A stretch of 64,000 bases of DNA from Xenopus tropicalis (lineage: Eukaryota > Chordata > Amphibia > Anura > Pipidae), in the NCBI RefSeq assembly GCF_000004195.4, contig NC_030681.2, forward strand, positions 3,214,982 through 3,278,981, given 5' to 3'. A model generated the notes under the pieces. It saw nothing but the letters and a program-made list of their open reading frames with translations, was not told the origin of the DNA and made no database searches. Both the position numbers and the translations under genes were made by a program. Each line of letters starts with the position of its first letter. The stretch's first letter is position 1. This document shows positions 46,393 to 57,235 of this stretch, piece by piece.

Positions 46393-47689
46393 CTTTCACT
46401 CAAAGTTTAAATTTCTGGCCGACAGCTGATCAAAAACTTCATTATGTTTCTAAGAAAGTTCACTAATTAGAATGTTACTTTGCCAAATACATAATTATAT
46501 TTATAAAAAAATGAACTGATTAGAATGTTGCTTCCCAATATGTGAGTGACGTATGGGAGAGAACTGCCTGTGTCACATAGGGAGACGACTGCGCCGCTGC
46601 GCCTGCCGGATGTGACAGTTGATGAGACATCGGGAGGGGGCGAGACTGCTGTTTAGTTGTTTCCCAGTTACAGAAACACAGAAGATGGAGTCTGATTGGC
46701 AGCGGATCAGCTTGAATTCTCATTGGAGGATTGTTTTGCATCTGAATAGGCTGTTGGCCCTGGAGCGCTGGGTAATTGATTTCTCATTCATTATCTCTGA
46801 TGTTTGGGACTACAACTCCCAGAATGCTTTGCTCACTGCTAATATGCTAGAGCATGCTGGGATTTGTAGTCCAGCAGCAGCTGATTGCTCCCTTGGAACG
46901 ACGCTCACTTATCGCCCCGGGTACAAACGCAGGAGCGGCACAAATGGCGCTTACGGGCGGCGCTTTTATGAAACATATTAATTCTGTTTTCCTTCTCGCA
47001 CTGTTTAACCTTGTGGAGTTTTCTCGGGGCCAAAATGAGTTTGTGATGAATGTGTCGCCCCTTTATGTGTTTGTTTGGTGTCGCCCCCCGTGCTCATCGT
47101 GCAGGATATTGAGCTCTTTATCAGCCTCCCAGACTGAGCGTTAGTAACATCCACAGCGGTGATTTCTCCCGTCCCGGTGAGTTATTATTATGGGGAGGTT
47201 GCGCCCGGCGTGGGGCTCAGTGACGCGCGGATAAAATCAAGATAAAGGGGAATTTAATGACACGAGTAAATTTCTGTGCGTCGGAGTTTATTGAACTGCG
47301 GCAGGAACGGCGCCGGCTTGTGGGGAACACAAAGCGTCTTGTTCTTCTACAACTGCAGCCATTTGTCAGAGCAACCGGGCCCTCACCCAATAGGGAGATA
47401 CGGCGCCAACGGGCCCTAACGAGGGGCAGGAGTCGCTACTTGGTGCCCACGGGAGGGGTAATATGGAGAGGAACCACGGGGAGAGCGATGGGACGTGAGT
47501 AGTGAGGAGCTGCTGCCCAGAAAGATCTAAAGGAGTCTGGGATGGAGAAGACCTTGGCCAGAAAGGGAGGTCTCACCTTGGTGTAAATGTCCCACCTCCC
47601 CAGCCCTCCAGCCCTCTGTCCCTCCAGCTGTTACACAAACATATCTCCAACAACATCAGTTCTAGTCCTGGTAATCACCTGCCCTCCAG
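46393..47689. other. Unique intergenic sequence
   Basis: Single-copy, partly CpG-rich (about 46890-47480). It contains the inverted ACTACAACTCCCAG motif pair entered separately. Frames up to 120 codons here show no recognisable domain. Confidence 0.4.
46809..46873. promoter_or_regulatory. Inverted pair of ZNF143/THAP11-like motifs
   Basis: ACTACAACTCCCAGAATGC at 46809 faces GCATGCTGGGATTTGTAGT ending near 46872, about 25 bases apart. The motif matches the ZNF143/THAP11 (SBS) consensus, which occurs at vertebrate promoters; similar words are also spread in amphibian repeats. A single related word GGGAGTTGTAGTTC lies at 34513. Confidence 0.45.
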
Positions 47690-48352
47690 TAGGGCAAGAT
47701 GGAGACAGTAGGGCAAGATGGGGACAGTAGGGCAAGATGGAGACAGTAGGGCAAGATGGAGACAGTAGGACAAGATGGAGGCAGTAGGGCAAGATGGAGA
47801 CAGTAGGGCAAGATGGAGACAGTAGGGCAAGATGGGGACAGTAGGGCAAGATGGAGACAGTAGGGCAAGATGGAGACAGTAGGGCAAGATGGGGACAGTA
47901 GGGCAAGATGGGGACAGTAGGGCAAGATGGAGGCAGTAGGGCAAGATGGGGACAGTAGGGCAAGATGGGGACAGTAGGGCAAGATGGGGGCAGTAGGGCA
48001 AGATGGGGGCAGTAGGGCAAGATGGGGACAGTAGGGCAAGATGGAGACAGTAGGGCAAGATGGAGACAGTAGGGCAAGATGGAGACTGTAGGACAAGATG
48101 GAGACAGTAGGGCAAGATGGAGACAGTAGGGCAAGATGGAGACAGTAGGGCAAGATGGGGACAGTAGGGCAAGATGGAGACAGTAGGGCAAGATGGAGAC
48201 AGTAGGGCAAGATGGAGACAGTAGAACAAGATGGAGGCAGTAGGGCAAGATGGAGACAGTAGAACAAGAAGGAGACAGTAGGGCAAGATGGAGACAGTAG
48301 GGCAAGATGGAGGCAGTAGAACAAGATGGAGACAGTAGGGCAAGATGGAGGC
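47690..48352 (+). repeat. 19-bp minisatellite, family A, array 5
   Basis: About 35 units of GGGCAAGATGGAGACAGTA with GGGGACA, GGAGGCA and GAACAAG variants, same orientation as arrays 1, 2 and 4. Composition of variants is closest to array 2. Confidence 0.95.
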
Positions 48353-48857
48353 CACACTAGTGAGTTATCTGAAGGGAAGACATCAGTATTACGTTAGGAG
48401 ACAGTTCCTGCAGTCTCGGACCAGCCGGACCCAATGGGAATATAGAATAGTAATTCTGCGCCACGTTTGGTCCCATCGCTGCGTCTTTTCCAGTTATGAT
48501 TTTGCTTTAAGGATTTTTAATTAACTCTCGTTAATTATCTGTAGAAATGATTGCGAGTTGCTGTTATTGCCTCGGGGCCCCGGCGCTGCCTTATGAATAG
48601 AAATTAAAACAAAGGCCAATAATGATGGTTCCTCCCTACAGGCCGGTCCCATTATTGTCTCCAATCAAACAGCGACGCCACCGACTCCCTTTCATCCCAA
48701 CACGGGAAACGGCGGAACGAGCTGAACTAATGGGCCCCTGAACCTCACCCCAGAGGGGCCAATCACACGTGTCTTACTGGGTCCCATTTACTAATAAAGA
48801 GACCATTGGCTGGAGTAGGGTGTTAAGTTAAAGAATATAGTGAGGCCGCCCAGCTTG
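48353..48857. other. Unique intergenic sequence, possible conserved element
   Basis: Single-copy. 48480-48640 contains AATTAACTCTCGTTAATTAT and ATTGCGAGTTGCTGTTATTG, homeobox-like words that might mark an enhancer; untested. Confidence 0.3.
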
Positions 48858-49898
48858 CTATGGCACATAGGGATTCCCCTGTACTAAGCACAATTCAGCA
48901 GGAACAGCCCCCTAAGTTTGCCCATAGCCTGTACAGAGAGATACCATAAAACTATGGCACATAGGGATTCCCCTGTACCAAGCTCAATTCAGCAGGAACA
49001 GCCCCCTAAGTTTGCTCATAGCCTGTACAGAGAGATACCATAAAACTATGGCACATAGGGATTCCCCTGTACTAAGCACAATTCAGCAGGAACAGCCCCC
49101 TAAGTTTGCTCATAGCCTGTACAGAGAGATACCATAAAACTATGGCACATAGGGATTCCCCTGTACTAAGCACAATTCAGCAGGAACAGCCCCCTAAGTT
49201 TGCCCATAGCCTGTACAGAGAGATACCATAAAACTATGGCACATAGGGATTCCCCTGTACCAAGCTCAATTCAGCAGGAACAGCCCCCTAAGTTTGCTCA
49301 TAGCCTGTACAGAGAGATACCATAAAACTATGGCACATAGGGATTCCCCTGTACTAAGCACAATTCAGCAGGAACAGCCCCCTAAGTTTGCTCATAGCCT
49401 GTACAGAGAGATACCATAAAACTATGGCACATAGGGATTCCCCTGTACTAAGCACAATTCAGCAGGAACAGCCCCCTAAGTTTGCCCATAGCCTGTATAG
49501 AGAGATACCATAAAACTATGGCACATAGGGATTCCCCTGTACTAAGCACAATTCAGCAGGAACAGCCCCCTAAGTTTGCCCATAGCCTGTACAGAGAGAT
49601 ACCATAAAACTATGGCACATAGGGATTCCCCTGTACTAAGCACAATTCAGCAGGAACAGCCCCCTAAGTTTGCTCATAGCCTGTACAGAGAGATACCATA
49701 AAACTATGGCACATAGGGATTCCCCTGTACTAAGCACAATTCAGCAGGAACAGCCCCCTAAGTTTGCCCATAGCCTGTACAGAGAGATACCATAAAACTA
49801 TGGCACATAGGGATTCCCCTGTACTAAGCACAATTCAGCAGGAACAGCCCCCTAAGTTTGCCCATAGCCTGTACAGAGAGATACCATAAAACTATGGC
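48858..49898 (-). repeat. 94-bp minisatellite, family B, array 2 (inverted)
   Basis: About eleven copies of the reverse complement of the 13.4-kb unit: GGCACATAGGGATTCCCCTG, TACTAAGCACAATTCAGCAG, GAACAGCCCCCTAAGTTTGC. Two copies carry CCAAGCTCAATTC instead of CTAAGCACAATTC and are spaced four units apart, a sign of a multi-unit block duplication. Confidence 0.95.
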
Positions 49899-51599
49899 AA
49901 ATTAAGAGAGAGGGGGCGGAGCAGGGAACCCAGGGGGAGGAGACAGTGCCATGGCTCAGGCTGTGGATAAAGGTCACCTGATTAGCCCCTCGCAGCTCGT
50001 GCTCCATCTGCTTCCCAACGTTCTGTGCTTACACAGCAGCCAATCAGCTCGCTGGAAATATCCGCCCATGGATTTGTGCTCAAACCATACAGAACCAACC
50101 CGCCCGGTGCTGCGGAATAAATGTGGGAAGGTCTGAGTAACGTTGGGTCGCGCCGCACAGCAGGGTTTAGTCCCCCTTTAACCTGCGACCCTTTAGGCAA
50201 CCATAAGCCGCTACTGCCGCCATCTTGTTCTACTGTAACTACTACTCCTTTACCGACTGTCCCAGATGTCATTGTAAGAATTCTGCTTTAGCGGCTCATT
50301 AAAATACACATGTGGGCGGGGCTTATATAGAACCTCCCCTACTGTTTGTTACCTGCATTGCCTTATACTGCCCACTAGGTGTCAGCTGTGATCTCCCATT
50401 CAGACTTTAGCATTTTTGGGGGGCGCAGTGCTGGCGTTTGAGTTTGAGGGTACAACAGCCGACCAATGGGCTACTCTCAGTGTTGTTTCTACTCGCCCAT
50501 TGCACAGAATAGAACAGCTTAGTTCCCCTTTACTTCTATCTGTTACTCAGTCGAGCAGGAACGCTCCCTGTTCTTTCTCTCTCTGTTACAGGGAAGAATT
50601 TCTGTTTGTTTGTCCCCCAGTGACACCGCGTTGGCCACAAAGCTGCGAGCGTCCAAGCGCAACTGTCGCCCCATAAAGCCTGTCTGCCCAACCGGTGGCA
50701 CAAATACCCCCCGCTATTAATTACTGGGACTTGATCCAGACTCCTGGGAGCCGGGAGATAAGGGGCCCATCAGCCGTGTATAGAGAACAAGCAGATTATA
50801 GAGTACCCCAAGTGTGGCCCCCGCTGTGCCCCCCCTAATCCTGTCTCATCATGACACGGGGCTTTGTGTCCCACCCTGATAATGGGGGGCTGTCGGGCAA
50901 ATAGAAATGGCACTTAGTGATTAAGTGGCAGCACCCACCTATGGGCCCTGGGTACCCCTGGAACTATAGCGGGGTGACTGTTACCCCAATGTTTCTATAT
51001 ATCTGTAACCTTGTTATGGGCTAAGGGGGCCCAGCCTGAAGGCCAGTTAGGGGGGGATTTGGGGTGAGTGGGTATTTGTGCCCTGGGTACCCCTGGAACT
51101 ATAGCGGGGTGACTGTTACCCCAATGTTTCTATATATCTGTAACCTTGTTATGGGCTAAGGGGGCCCAGCCTGAAGGCCAGTTAGGGGGGGATTTGGGGT
51201 GAGTGCTTATTTGTGCCCTGGGTACCCCTGGAACTATAGCAGGGTGACTGTTACCCCAATGTTTCTATATATCTGTAACCTTGTTATGGGCTAAGGGGGC
51301 CCAGCCTGAAGGCCAGTTAGGGGGGGATTTGGGGTGAGTGCTTATTTGTGCCCTGGGTACCCCTGGAACTATAGCGGGGTGACTGTTACCCCAATGTTTC
51401 TATATATCTGTAACCTTGTTATGGGCTAAGGGGGCCCAGCCTGAAGGCCAGTTATGGGGGGATTTGGGGTGAGCATATTCCCCCCAGTCCATTTTATCTC
51501 TATACAATAAGAACACAAATGAATCCTTATCGATGTAGCGGGGGGGTTGCCCTGTGCCAGTATAATGTGCTTTATGGCCCCATTAGCAGAACCTCCCAG
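49346..51599 (+). repeat. Segmental duplication, copy 1 (~2.25 kb)
   Basis: Direct copy of 51600-53896. It consists of the end of the 94-bp array, about 1 kb of unique sequence (49899-50945) and a 135-bp array. Over the unique kilobase only about three differences are seen (CCCTCGCAG/CCCTTGCAG, CCGGTGGCA/CCGGCGGCA, six or five Gs near 50885). Copy 1 has one more 94-bp unit and one fewer 135-bp unit. Confidence 0.95.
50945..51475. repeat. 135-bp minisatellite (four copies)
   Basis: Unit begins GGTACCCCTGGAACTATAGC and contains GGGGTGACTGTTACCCCAAT, GTTTCTATATATCTGTAACC, AAGGGGGCCCAGCCTGAAGG. Part of duplication copy 1; five units occur in copy 2. Confidence 0.95.
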
Positions 51600-52058
51600 C
51601 CCCTGTACTAAGCACAATTCAGCAGGAACAGCCCCCTAAGTTTGCTCATAGCCTGTACAGAGAGATACCATAAAACTATGGCACATAGGGATTCCCCTGT
51701 ACTAAGCACAATTCAGCAGGAACAGCCCCCTAAGTTTGCCCATAGCCTGTATAGAGAGATACCATAAAACTATGGCACATAGGGATTCCCCTGTACTAAG
51801 CACAATTCAGCAGGAACAGCCCCCTAAGTTTGCCCATAGCCTGTACAGAGAGATACCATAAAACTATGGCACATAGGGATTCCCCTGTACTAAGCACAAT
51901 TCAGCAGGAACAGCCCCCTAAGTTTGCTCATAGCCTGTACAGAGAGATACCATAAAACTATGGCACATAGGGATTCCCCTGTACTAAGCACAATTCAGCA
52001 GGAACAGCCCCCTAAGTTTGCCCATAGCCTGTACAGAGAGATACCATAAAACTATGGC
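51600..52058 (-). repeat. 94-bp minisatellite, family B, array 3
   Basis: About five inverted family-B units carried by duplication copy 2. The marker variant CCTGTATAGAGAG sits one 94-bp step closer to the array end than in copy 1, so one unit was lost or gained after the duplication. Confidence 0.95.
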
Positions 52059-53103
52059 AAATTAAGAGAGAGGGGGCGGAGCAGGGAACCCAGGGGGAGG
52101 AGACAGTGCCATGGCTCAGGCTGTGGATAAAGGTCACCTGATTAGCCCCTTGCAGCTCGTGCTCCATCTGCTTCCCAACGTTCTGTGCTTACACAGCAGC
52201 CAATCAGCTCGCTGGAAATATCCGCCCATGGATTTGTGCTCAAACCATACAGAACCAACCCGCCCGGTGCTGCGGAATAAATGTGGGAAGGTCTGAGTAA
52301 CGTTGGGTCGCGCCGCACAGCAGGGTTTAGTCCCCCTTTAACCTGCGACCCTTTAGGCAACCATAAGCCGCTACTGCCGCCATCTTGTTCTACTGTAACT
52401 ACTACTCCTTTACCGACTGTCCCAGATGTCATTGTAAGAATTCTGCTTTAGCGGCTCATTAAAATACACATGTGGGCGGGGCTTATATAGAACCTCCCCT
52501 ACTGTTTGTTACCTGCATTGCCTTATACTGCCCACTAGGTGTCAGCTGTGATCTCCCATTCAGACTTTAGCATTTTTGGGGGGCGCAGTGCTGGCGTTTG
52601 AGTTTGAGGGTACAACAGCCGACCAATGGGCTACTCTCAGTGTTGTTTCTACTCGCCCATTGCACAGAATAGAACAGCTTAGTTCCCCTTTACTTCTATC
52701 TGTTACTCAGTCGAGCAGGAACGCTCCCTGTTCTTTCTCTCTCTGTTACAGGGAAGAATTTCTGTTTGTTTGTCCCCCAGTGACACCGCGTTGGCCACAA
52801 AGCTGCGAGCGTCCAAGCGCAACTGTCGCCCCATAAAGCCTGTCTGCCCAACCGGCGGCACAAATACCCCCCGCTATTAATTACTGGGACTTGATCCAGA
52901 CTCCTGGGAGCCGGGAGATAAGGGGCCCATCAGCCGTGTATAGAGAACAAGCAGATTATAGAGTACCCCAAGTGTGGCCCCCGCTGTGCCCCCCCTAATC
53001 CTGTCTCATCATGACACGGGGCTTTGTGTCCCACCCTGATAATGGGGGCTGTCGGGCAAATAGAAATGGCACTTAGTGATTAAGTGGCAGCACCCACCTA
53101 TGG

Positions 53104-53765
53104 GCCCTGGGTACCCCTGGAACTATAGCGGGGTGACTGTTACCCCAATGTTTCTATATATCTGTAACCTTGTTATGGGCTAAGGGGGCCCAGCCTGAAG
53201 GCCAGTTAGGGGGGGATTTGGGGTGAGTGGGTATTTGTGCCCTGGGTACCCCTGGAACTATAGCGGGGTGACTGTTACCCCAATGTTTCTATATATCTGT
53301 AACCTTGTTATGGGCTAAGGGGGCCCAGCCTGAAGGCCAGTTAGGGGGGATTTGGGGTGAGTGCTTATTTGTGCCCTGGGTACCCCTGGAACTATAGCGG
53401 GGTGACTGTTACCCCAATGTTTCTATATATCTGTAACCTTGTTATGGGCTAAGGGGGCCCAGCCTGAAGGCCAGTTAGGGGGGGATTTGGGGTGAGTGCT
53501 TATTTGTGCCCTGGGTACCCCTGGAACTATAGCAGGGTGACTGTTACCCCAATGTTTCTATATATCTGTAACCTTGTTATGGGCTAAGGGGGCCCAGCCT
53601 GAAGGCCAGTTAGGGGGGGATTTGGGGTGAGTGCTTATTTGTGCCCTGGGTACCCCTGGAACTATAGCGGGGTGACTGTTACCCCAATGTTTCTATATAT
53701 CTGTAACCTTGTTATGGGCTAAGGGGGCCCAGCCTGACGGCCAGTTAGGGGGGGATTTGGGGTGA
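53104..53765. repeat. 135-bp minisatellite (five copies)
   Basis: The copy-2 version of the array at 50945; one unit longer. Confidence 0.95.
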
Positions 53766-53896
53766 GCATATTCCCCCCAGTCCATTTTATCTCTATACAA
53801 TAAGAACACAAATGAATCCTTATCGATGTAGCGGGGGGGTTGCCCTGTGCCAGTATAATGTGCTTTATGGCCCCATTAGCAGAACCTCCCAGCCCC

Positions 53897-54441
53897 GTAA
53901 TGAATCTGCCTCCTTTATCCCCACTCTGTATCCAGATTTACTGCTTTCCAATAGCCAAACAGATGGAATATCCGTATACCGGGGGGGTCCCTGCGCTGAG
54001 ACACCGGGGGGCCGGAGCTTTTCCATTTTACTGCCCTAAACTCATTTATTTGGGGCTACGAACCTGTTTCTGTTAGAGACCAATCTCCGCTCCCTAATGG
54101 AAACACTGGGACCCGGGCGGATCAATCGGCTTCTAATCAACCCCAGGAACACGGGGCAATTCCTATGTAAATCCCAATAGCTCCAGGTCTCTCTGTATAT
54201 TGGGCCCCGACCCTGGGCAACGAGACCTGTAACGACTGGGCAGATACAGACCCCGAGACCCTTATTGCCCCCATTGCTGGGGTATATAGATCTATAGATG
54301 ACATTTGCCTGTATTTCCAAGGCTACAAACAGTGTTTTTCAATCTCACAGGTTATTATCACTTCTGTCCGTGGGTACAAACCATAATACACAGCCCTGAG
54401 CCAATCAAACGGCAAATAATGAGGGGGGGGGTCTCCAATAA
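53897..54441. other. Unique intergenic sequence
   Basis: Single-copy sequence beyond the duplication; nothing recognised. Confidence 0.45.
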
Positions 54442-55350
54442 TCATATAGCATTCTGTCACAGTGGCACAGATCCTATCTGATCCCCCCATGTAAGCAGCA
54501 GTCCTTGCCCTGCTTTATGGCTGAGATTCTAGCTATCTGTATAACAGAGCATTCTGTCACAGTGGCACAGATCCTATCTTGATCCCCCCCCATTGGTAAG
54601 CAGCAGTCCTGCCCCTGCTTTATGGCTGAGATTCTAGCTATCTGTATAACAGAGCATTCTGTCACAGTGGCACAGATCCTATCTGATCCCCCCCCCCCCC
54701 ATTGTAAGCAGCAGTCCTGCCCTGCTTTATGGCTGAGATTCTAGCTATCTGTATAACAGAGCATTTCTGTCACAGTGGCCACAGATCCTATCTGATCCCC
54801 CCATTGTAAGCAGCAGTCCTGCCCTGCTTTATGGCTGAGATTCTAGCTATCTGTATAACAGAGGCATTCTGTCACAGTGGCACAGATCCTATCTGATCCC
54901 CCCATTGTAAGCAGCAGTTCCTGCCCTGCTTTATGGCTGAGATTCTAGCTATCTGTATAACAGAGCATTCTGTCACAGTGGCACAGATCCTATCTGATCC
55001 CCCCATTGTAAGCAGCAGTCCTGCCCTGCTTTATGGCTGAGATTCTAGCTATCTGTATAACAGAGCATTCTGTCACAGTGGCACAGATCCTATCTGATCC
55101 CCCCATTGTAAGCAGCAGTCCTGCCCTGCTTTATGGCTGAGATTCTAGCTATCTGTATAACAGAGCATTCTGTCACAGTGGCACAGATCCTATCTGATCC
55201 CCCCCATTGTAAGCAGCAGTCCTGCCCTGCTTTATGGCTGAGATTCTAGCTATCTGTATAACAGAGCATTCTGTCACAGTGGCACAGATCCTATCTGATC
55301 CCCCCCATTGTAAGCAGCAGTCCTGCCCTGCTTTATGGCTGAGATTCTGT
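54442..55350. repeat. ~100-bp minisatellite (nine copies) with scattered 1-base indels
   Basis: Unit begins ATAACAGAGCATTCTGTCAC and contains AGTGGCACAGATCCTATCTG, CATTGTAAGCAGCAGTCCTG, CCCTGCTTTATGGCTGAGAT and TCTAGCTATCTGT. The first five units have isolated single-base insertions at different places (CTTGATCC, GGTAAGC, CATTTCTG, GGCCACAG, GAGGCATT, GTTCCTG), unlike other arrays here. Confidence 0.93.
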
Positions 55351-55692
55351 CACAGAGACATAGTGTTATTCTGGGGTAGTCAATGCTGTTTATTAAATGG
55401 TTAAGTTATGGCTGCCATTCATGCGCAAGTTTTCTCTAATCCTAAACAAAGGAACATACCCCCCCCACCCCAGAAATCTCACAGTGGATATGTTACATAT
55501 TATACACTGATATAAGGAGCTCCCACTATAGCAATGCCTGGCTCACTCCCACCCCAGCACCCACATATACACTGACACCCTCATGAATACACCCCCCCCC
55601 ACTACCAGCACTTATTAAATCATATTGGGACACTTTCATACCCCCCCCCCCCACACACTTACTGTATAAGCTCAGGCTGCAGGCCACGCCCC
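55351..55692. other. Unique intergenic sequence, C-rich runs
   Basis: Contains C runs at about 55461, 55592 and 55641. It lies directly upstream of the candidate exon and includes possible 3' splice sites for it (GCTCAG at 55674, TTTCCCAG at 55716). Confidence 0.4.
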
Positions 55693-55716
55693 TTGTGGTT
55701 TCCCGCCATTTCCCAG

Positions 55717-55905
55717 CAGGAAGTCCCTGTCCTGCCTCAGGGCTCACGTTTCCACCCGTATCTGCTCCAATGGCCCCTGAATGGGAAGGAACATGTGGCA
55801 AAACAGCAAAAGGGGCATCAAGCTTTTCCCAGAACTCTCTATGGCAGAGCTGCCCCCGCTATTGGGCCCCTTTCTGCTCAAACCAATTCAGATGTAAGGG
55901 AACAG
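55717..55905 (+). CDS. Candidate exon of an unrecognised protein gene (first of two)
   Basis: An open frame from a possible acceptor (CCATTTCCCAG, 55716) to a consensus donor CAG/GTAAGT at 55905. It reads QEVPVLPQGSRFHPYLLQWP, LNGKEHVAKQQKGHQAFPRT, LYGRAAPAIGPLSAQTNSDV, REQ: mixed composition, no low-complexity run, outside all repeats. The donor falls on a codon boundary. No in-frame ATG lies in the exon, so an upstream exon would be needed; I cannot identify one. The upstream limit is uncertain and the frame stays open further left. I recognise no family. It could be a chance frame in unique intergenic DNA. Confidence 0.3.
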
Positions 55906-55988
55906 GTAAGTTATAGTTGCACTACGTTCAGGCCAGTAAATTACAATTCTCTCTCACTTTGGGCCCTAATTTGCCTTTTCCCTTCCAG

Positions 55989-56114
55989 TTCTTTGGGCAC
56001 CGCTGGCCGACCTGCCCCACGGATGGGCACCCCCTGCTCTATTGGCCGTTCCAGTCAGAGGAAGAGTTGGATGAAGCAGCAACTGTTGCCCAAACCAGAC
56101 CCAGTAACAAATAG
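55989..56114 (+). CDS. Candidate last coding exon of the same gene
   Basis: After an 83-bp intron with a good acceptor (TTTTCCCTTCCAG), the same reading frame continues in phase 0: FFGHRWPTCPTDGHPLLYWP, FQSEEELDEAATVAQTRPSN, K, stop TAG at 56112. The join needs no frame adjustment. ATTAAA at 56194 could serve as its poly(A) signal. A small aromatic- and proline-rich protein end with an acidic patch; no known domain recognised. Support is the matched splice sites, phase and composition only. Confidence 0.3.
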   Translation, partial: FFGHRWPTCPTDGHPLLYWPFQSEEELDEAATVAQTRPSNK

Positions 56115-57235
56115 GGCAACTGCATGGCTGGTAAGAAAGGCCGCTTGTTACACGGTAAGTGCTCCCCCACTGAATGTCAGAGGGTATTTCTGCATTAAAA
56201 TAGCCTCTAAATAATAAGTGCCCCCCTCAGTGATTGCACCTTTCCTAGGTACAATCAATGAGGGGGGGGGTTTATTATTTTGGCACTCCCCAGTTATTGT
56301 ACCTTTCCTTCTCCTTTAAAGGACAAGTAAACAGCACACACAAAAATCAGTGAACAGCCTTGTTGAAATAATAGTGAGGCTGCAGTGTCCTCTTTATCAC
56401 TTAGATTTCCTTCTCCTCCTGTAACCCACTCGCCCCCCCTCAAGAATTTGCTTTGGCTCCTGAGCATGCTCAGTTCTTCCCAGCTCAGATTACTAAACAC
56501 ACCCTCCATTCTAGCAGCCAATGAAGACATAGCATTGCTGGTTCCCATAGAAACTCTAGCTGTCTGCTCCTAGTATTCTCTCCTTACCTCCTCTCCTGAG
56601 CTAAGCTTAACCATTACAGTGCTCAATCCAAGCAGAACTTTTTATCAGAGTAAGTTCTGCCTGTGTAAGCCTGCATTCTTGATGAAATGGGCACTAAATA
56701 GGGGTCTTTGTGTGTGTGTATGCTGTTTGCAGATGTAAATGTCATCGATGATGTCAGAGGGAAAATGGCCGCCGGGCGAACGCTGCTATTTGCTATAGAA
56801 AAATGCGATGGTGCTGGGGAACAGAGGGATATACACAGTACAAATGATGCCATTTGGGGGGGCCCATAAGGGGGATTATTATGGGATGCTCCAATCCCTT
56901 TCCTTGATACACAGCGATTGAGAGCCAATAGGAGACAATATCCGACATGGGGGACAGGGGTGGGAACCTTCCCGTTAGAGCTCGGTGCTTCCATTACTAA
57001 CACTGAATTCCCCGGGTTCCTGAGGGGACAATACGGGGCACGATGTGTGTTTCCTCCTATTGTAACCAATCAAGGTGAGACCTCACTCAGACTCTTGGCC
57101 TTTTGTATTATTTTGGCATCAGCAGTCTCATATTATAATAAGGCCAACATTGGTCCGGAAAGTTCCACTCTCTGTTTCATGTTGCGTCTTAATAACTGGG
57201 TATTTAGACACCGAGAGAGACAAAAGCTTGGAAAG
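56115..57235. other. Unique intergenic sequence with MITE ends
   Basis: At 56300-56330, CCTTTCCTTCTCCTTTAAAG (right end of an AGGAGAAGGAAAGG-type MITE) abuts TTTAAAGGACAAGTAAACAG, which looks like the left end of another TTAA-type MITE reaching to at least 56570. The partner ends are not found, so both are truncated. No exon recognised to 57235. Confidence 0.5.

Larger units (their letters stand above)
51600..53896 (+). repeat. Segmental duplication, copy 2 (~2.3 kb)
   Basis: Direct tandem copy of 49346-51599. The junction at 51600-51603 fuses CCTCCCAGCCCC (end of copy 1) to CCCCTGTACTAAGC (inside the 94-bp array), sharing CCCC, which points to a micro-homology or unequal-exchange event. Copy 2 continues past AGCCCC into GTAATGAATCTG, the original flank. 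Confidence 0.95.

Noticed and set aside
49951..50136. 61-codon ATG frame (MAQAVDKGHLISPSQL..) with good start context, present again at 52111
   Set aside because: Second copy is due to the recent duplication, not selection; no domain, no convincing donor, and overlapping frames of equal length occur on the other strand.
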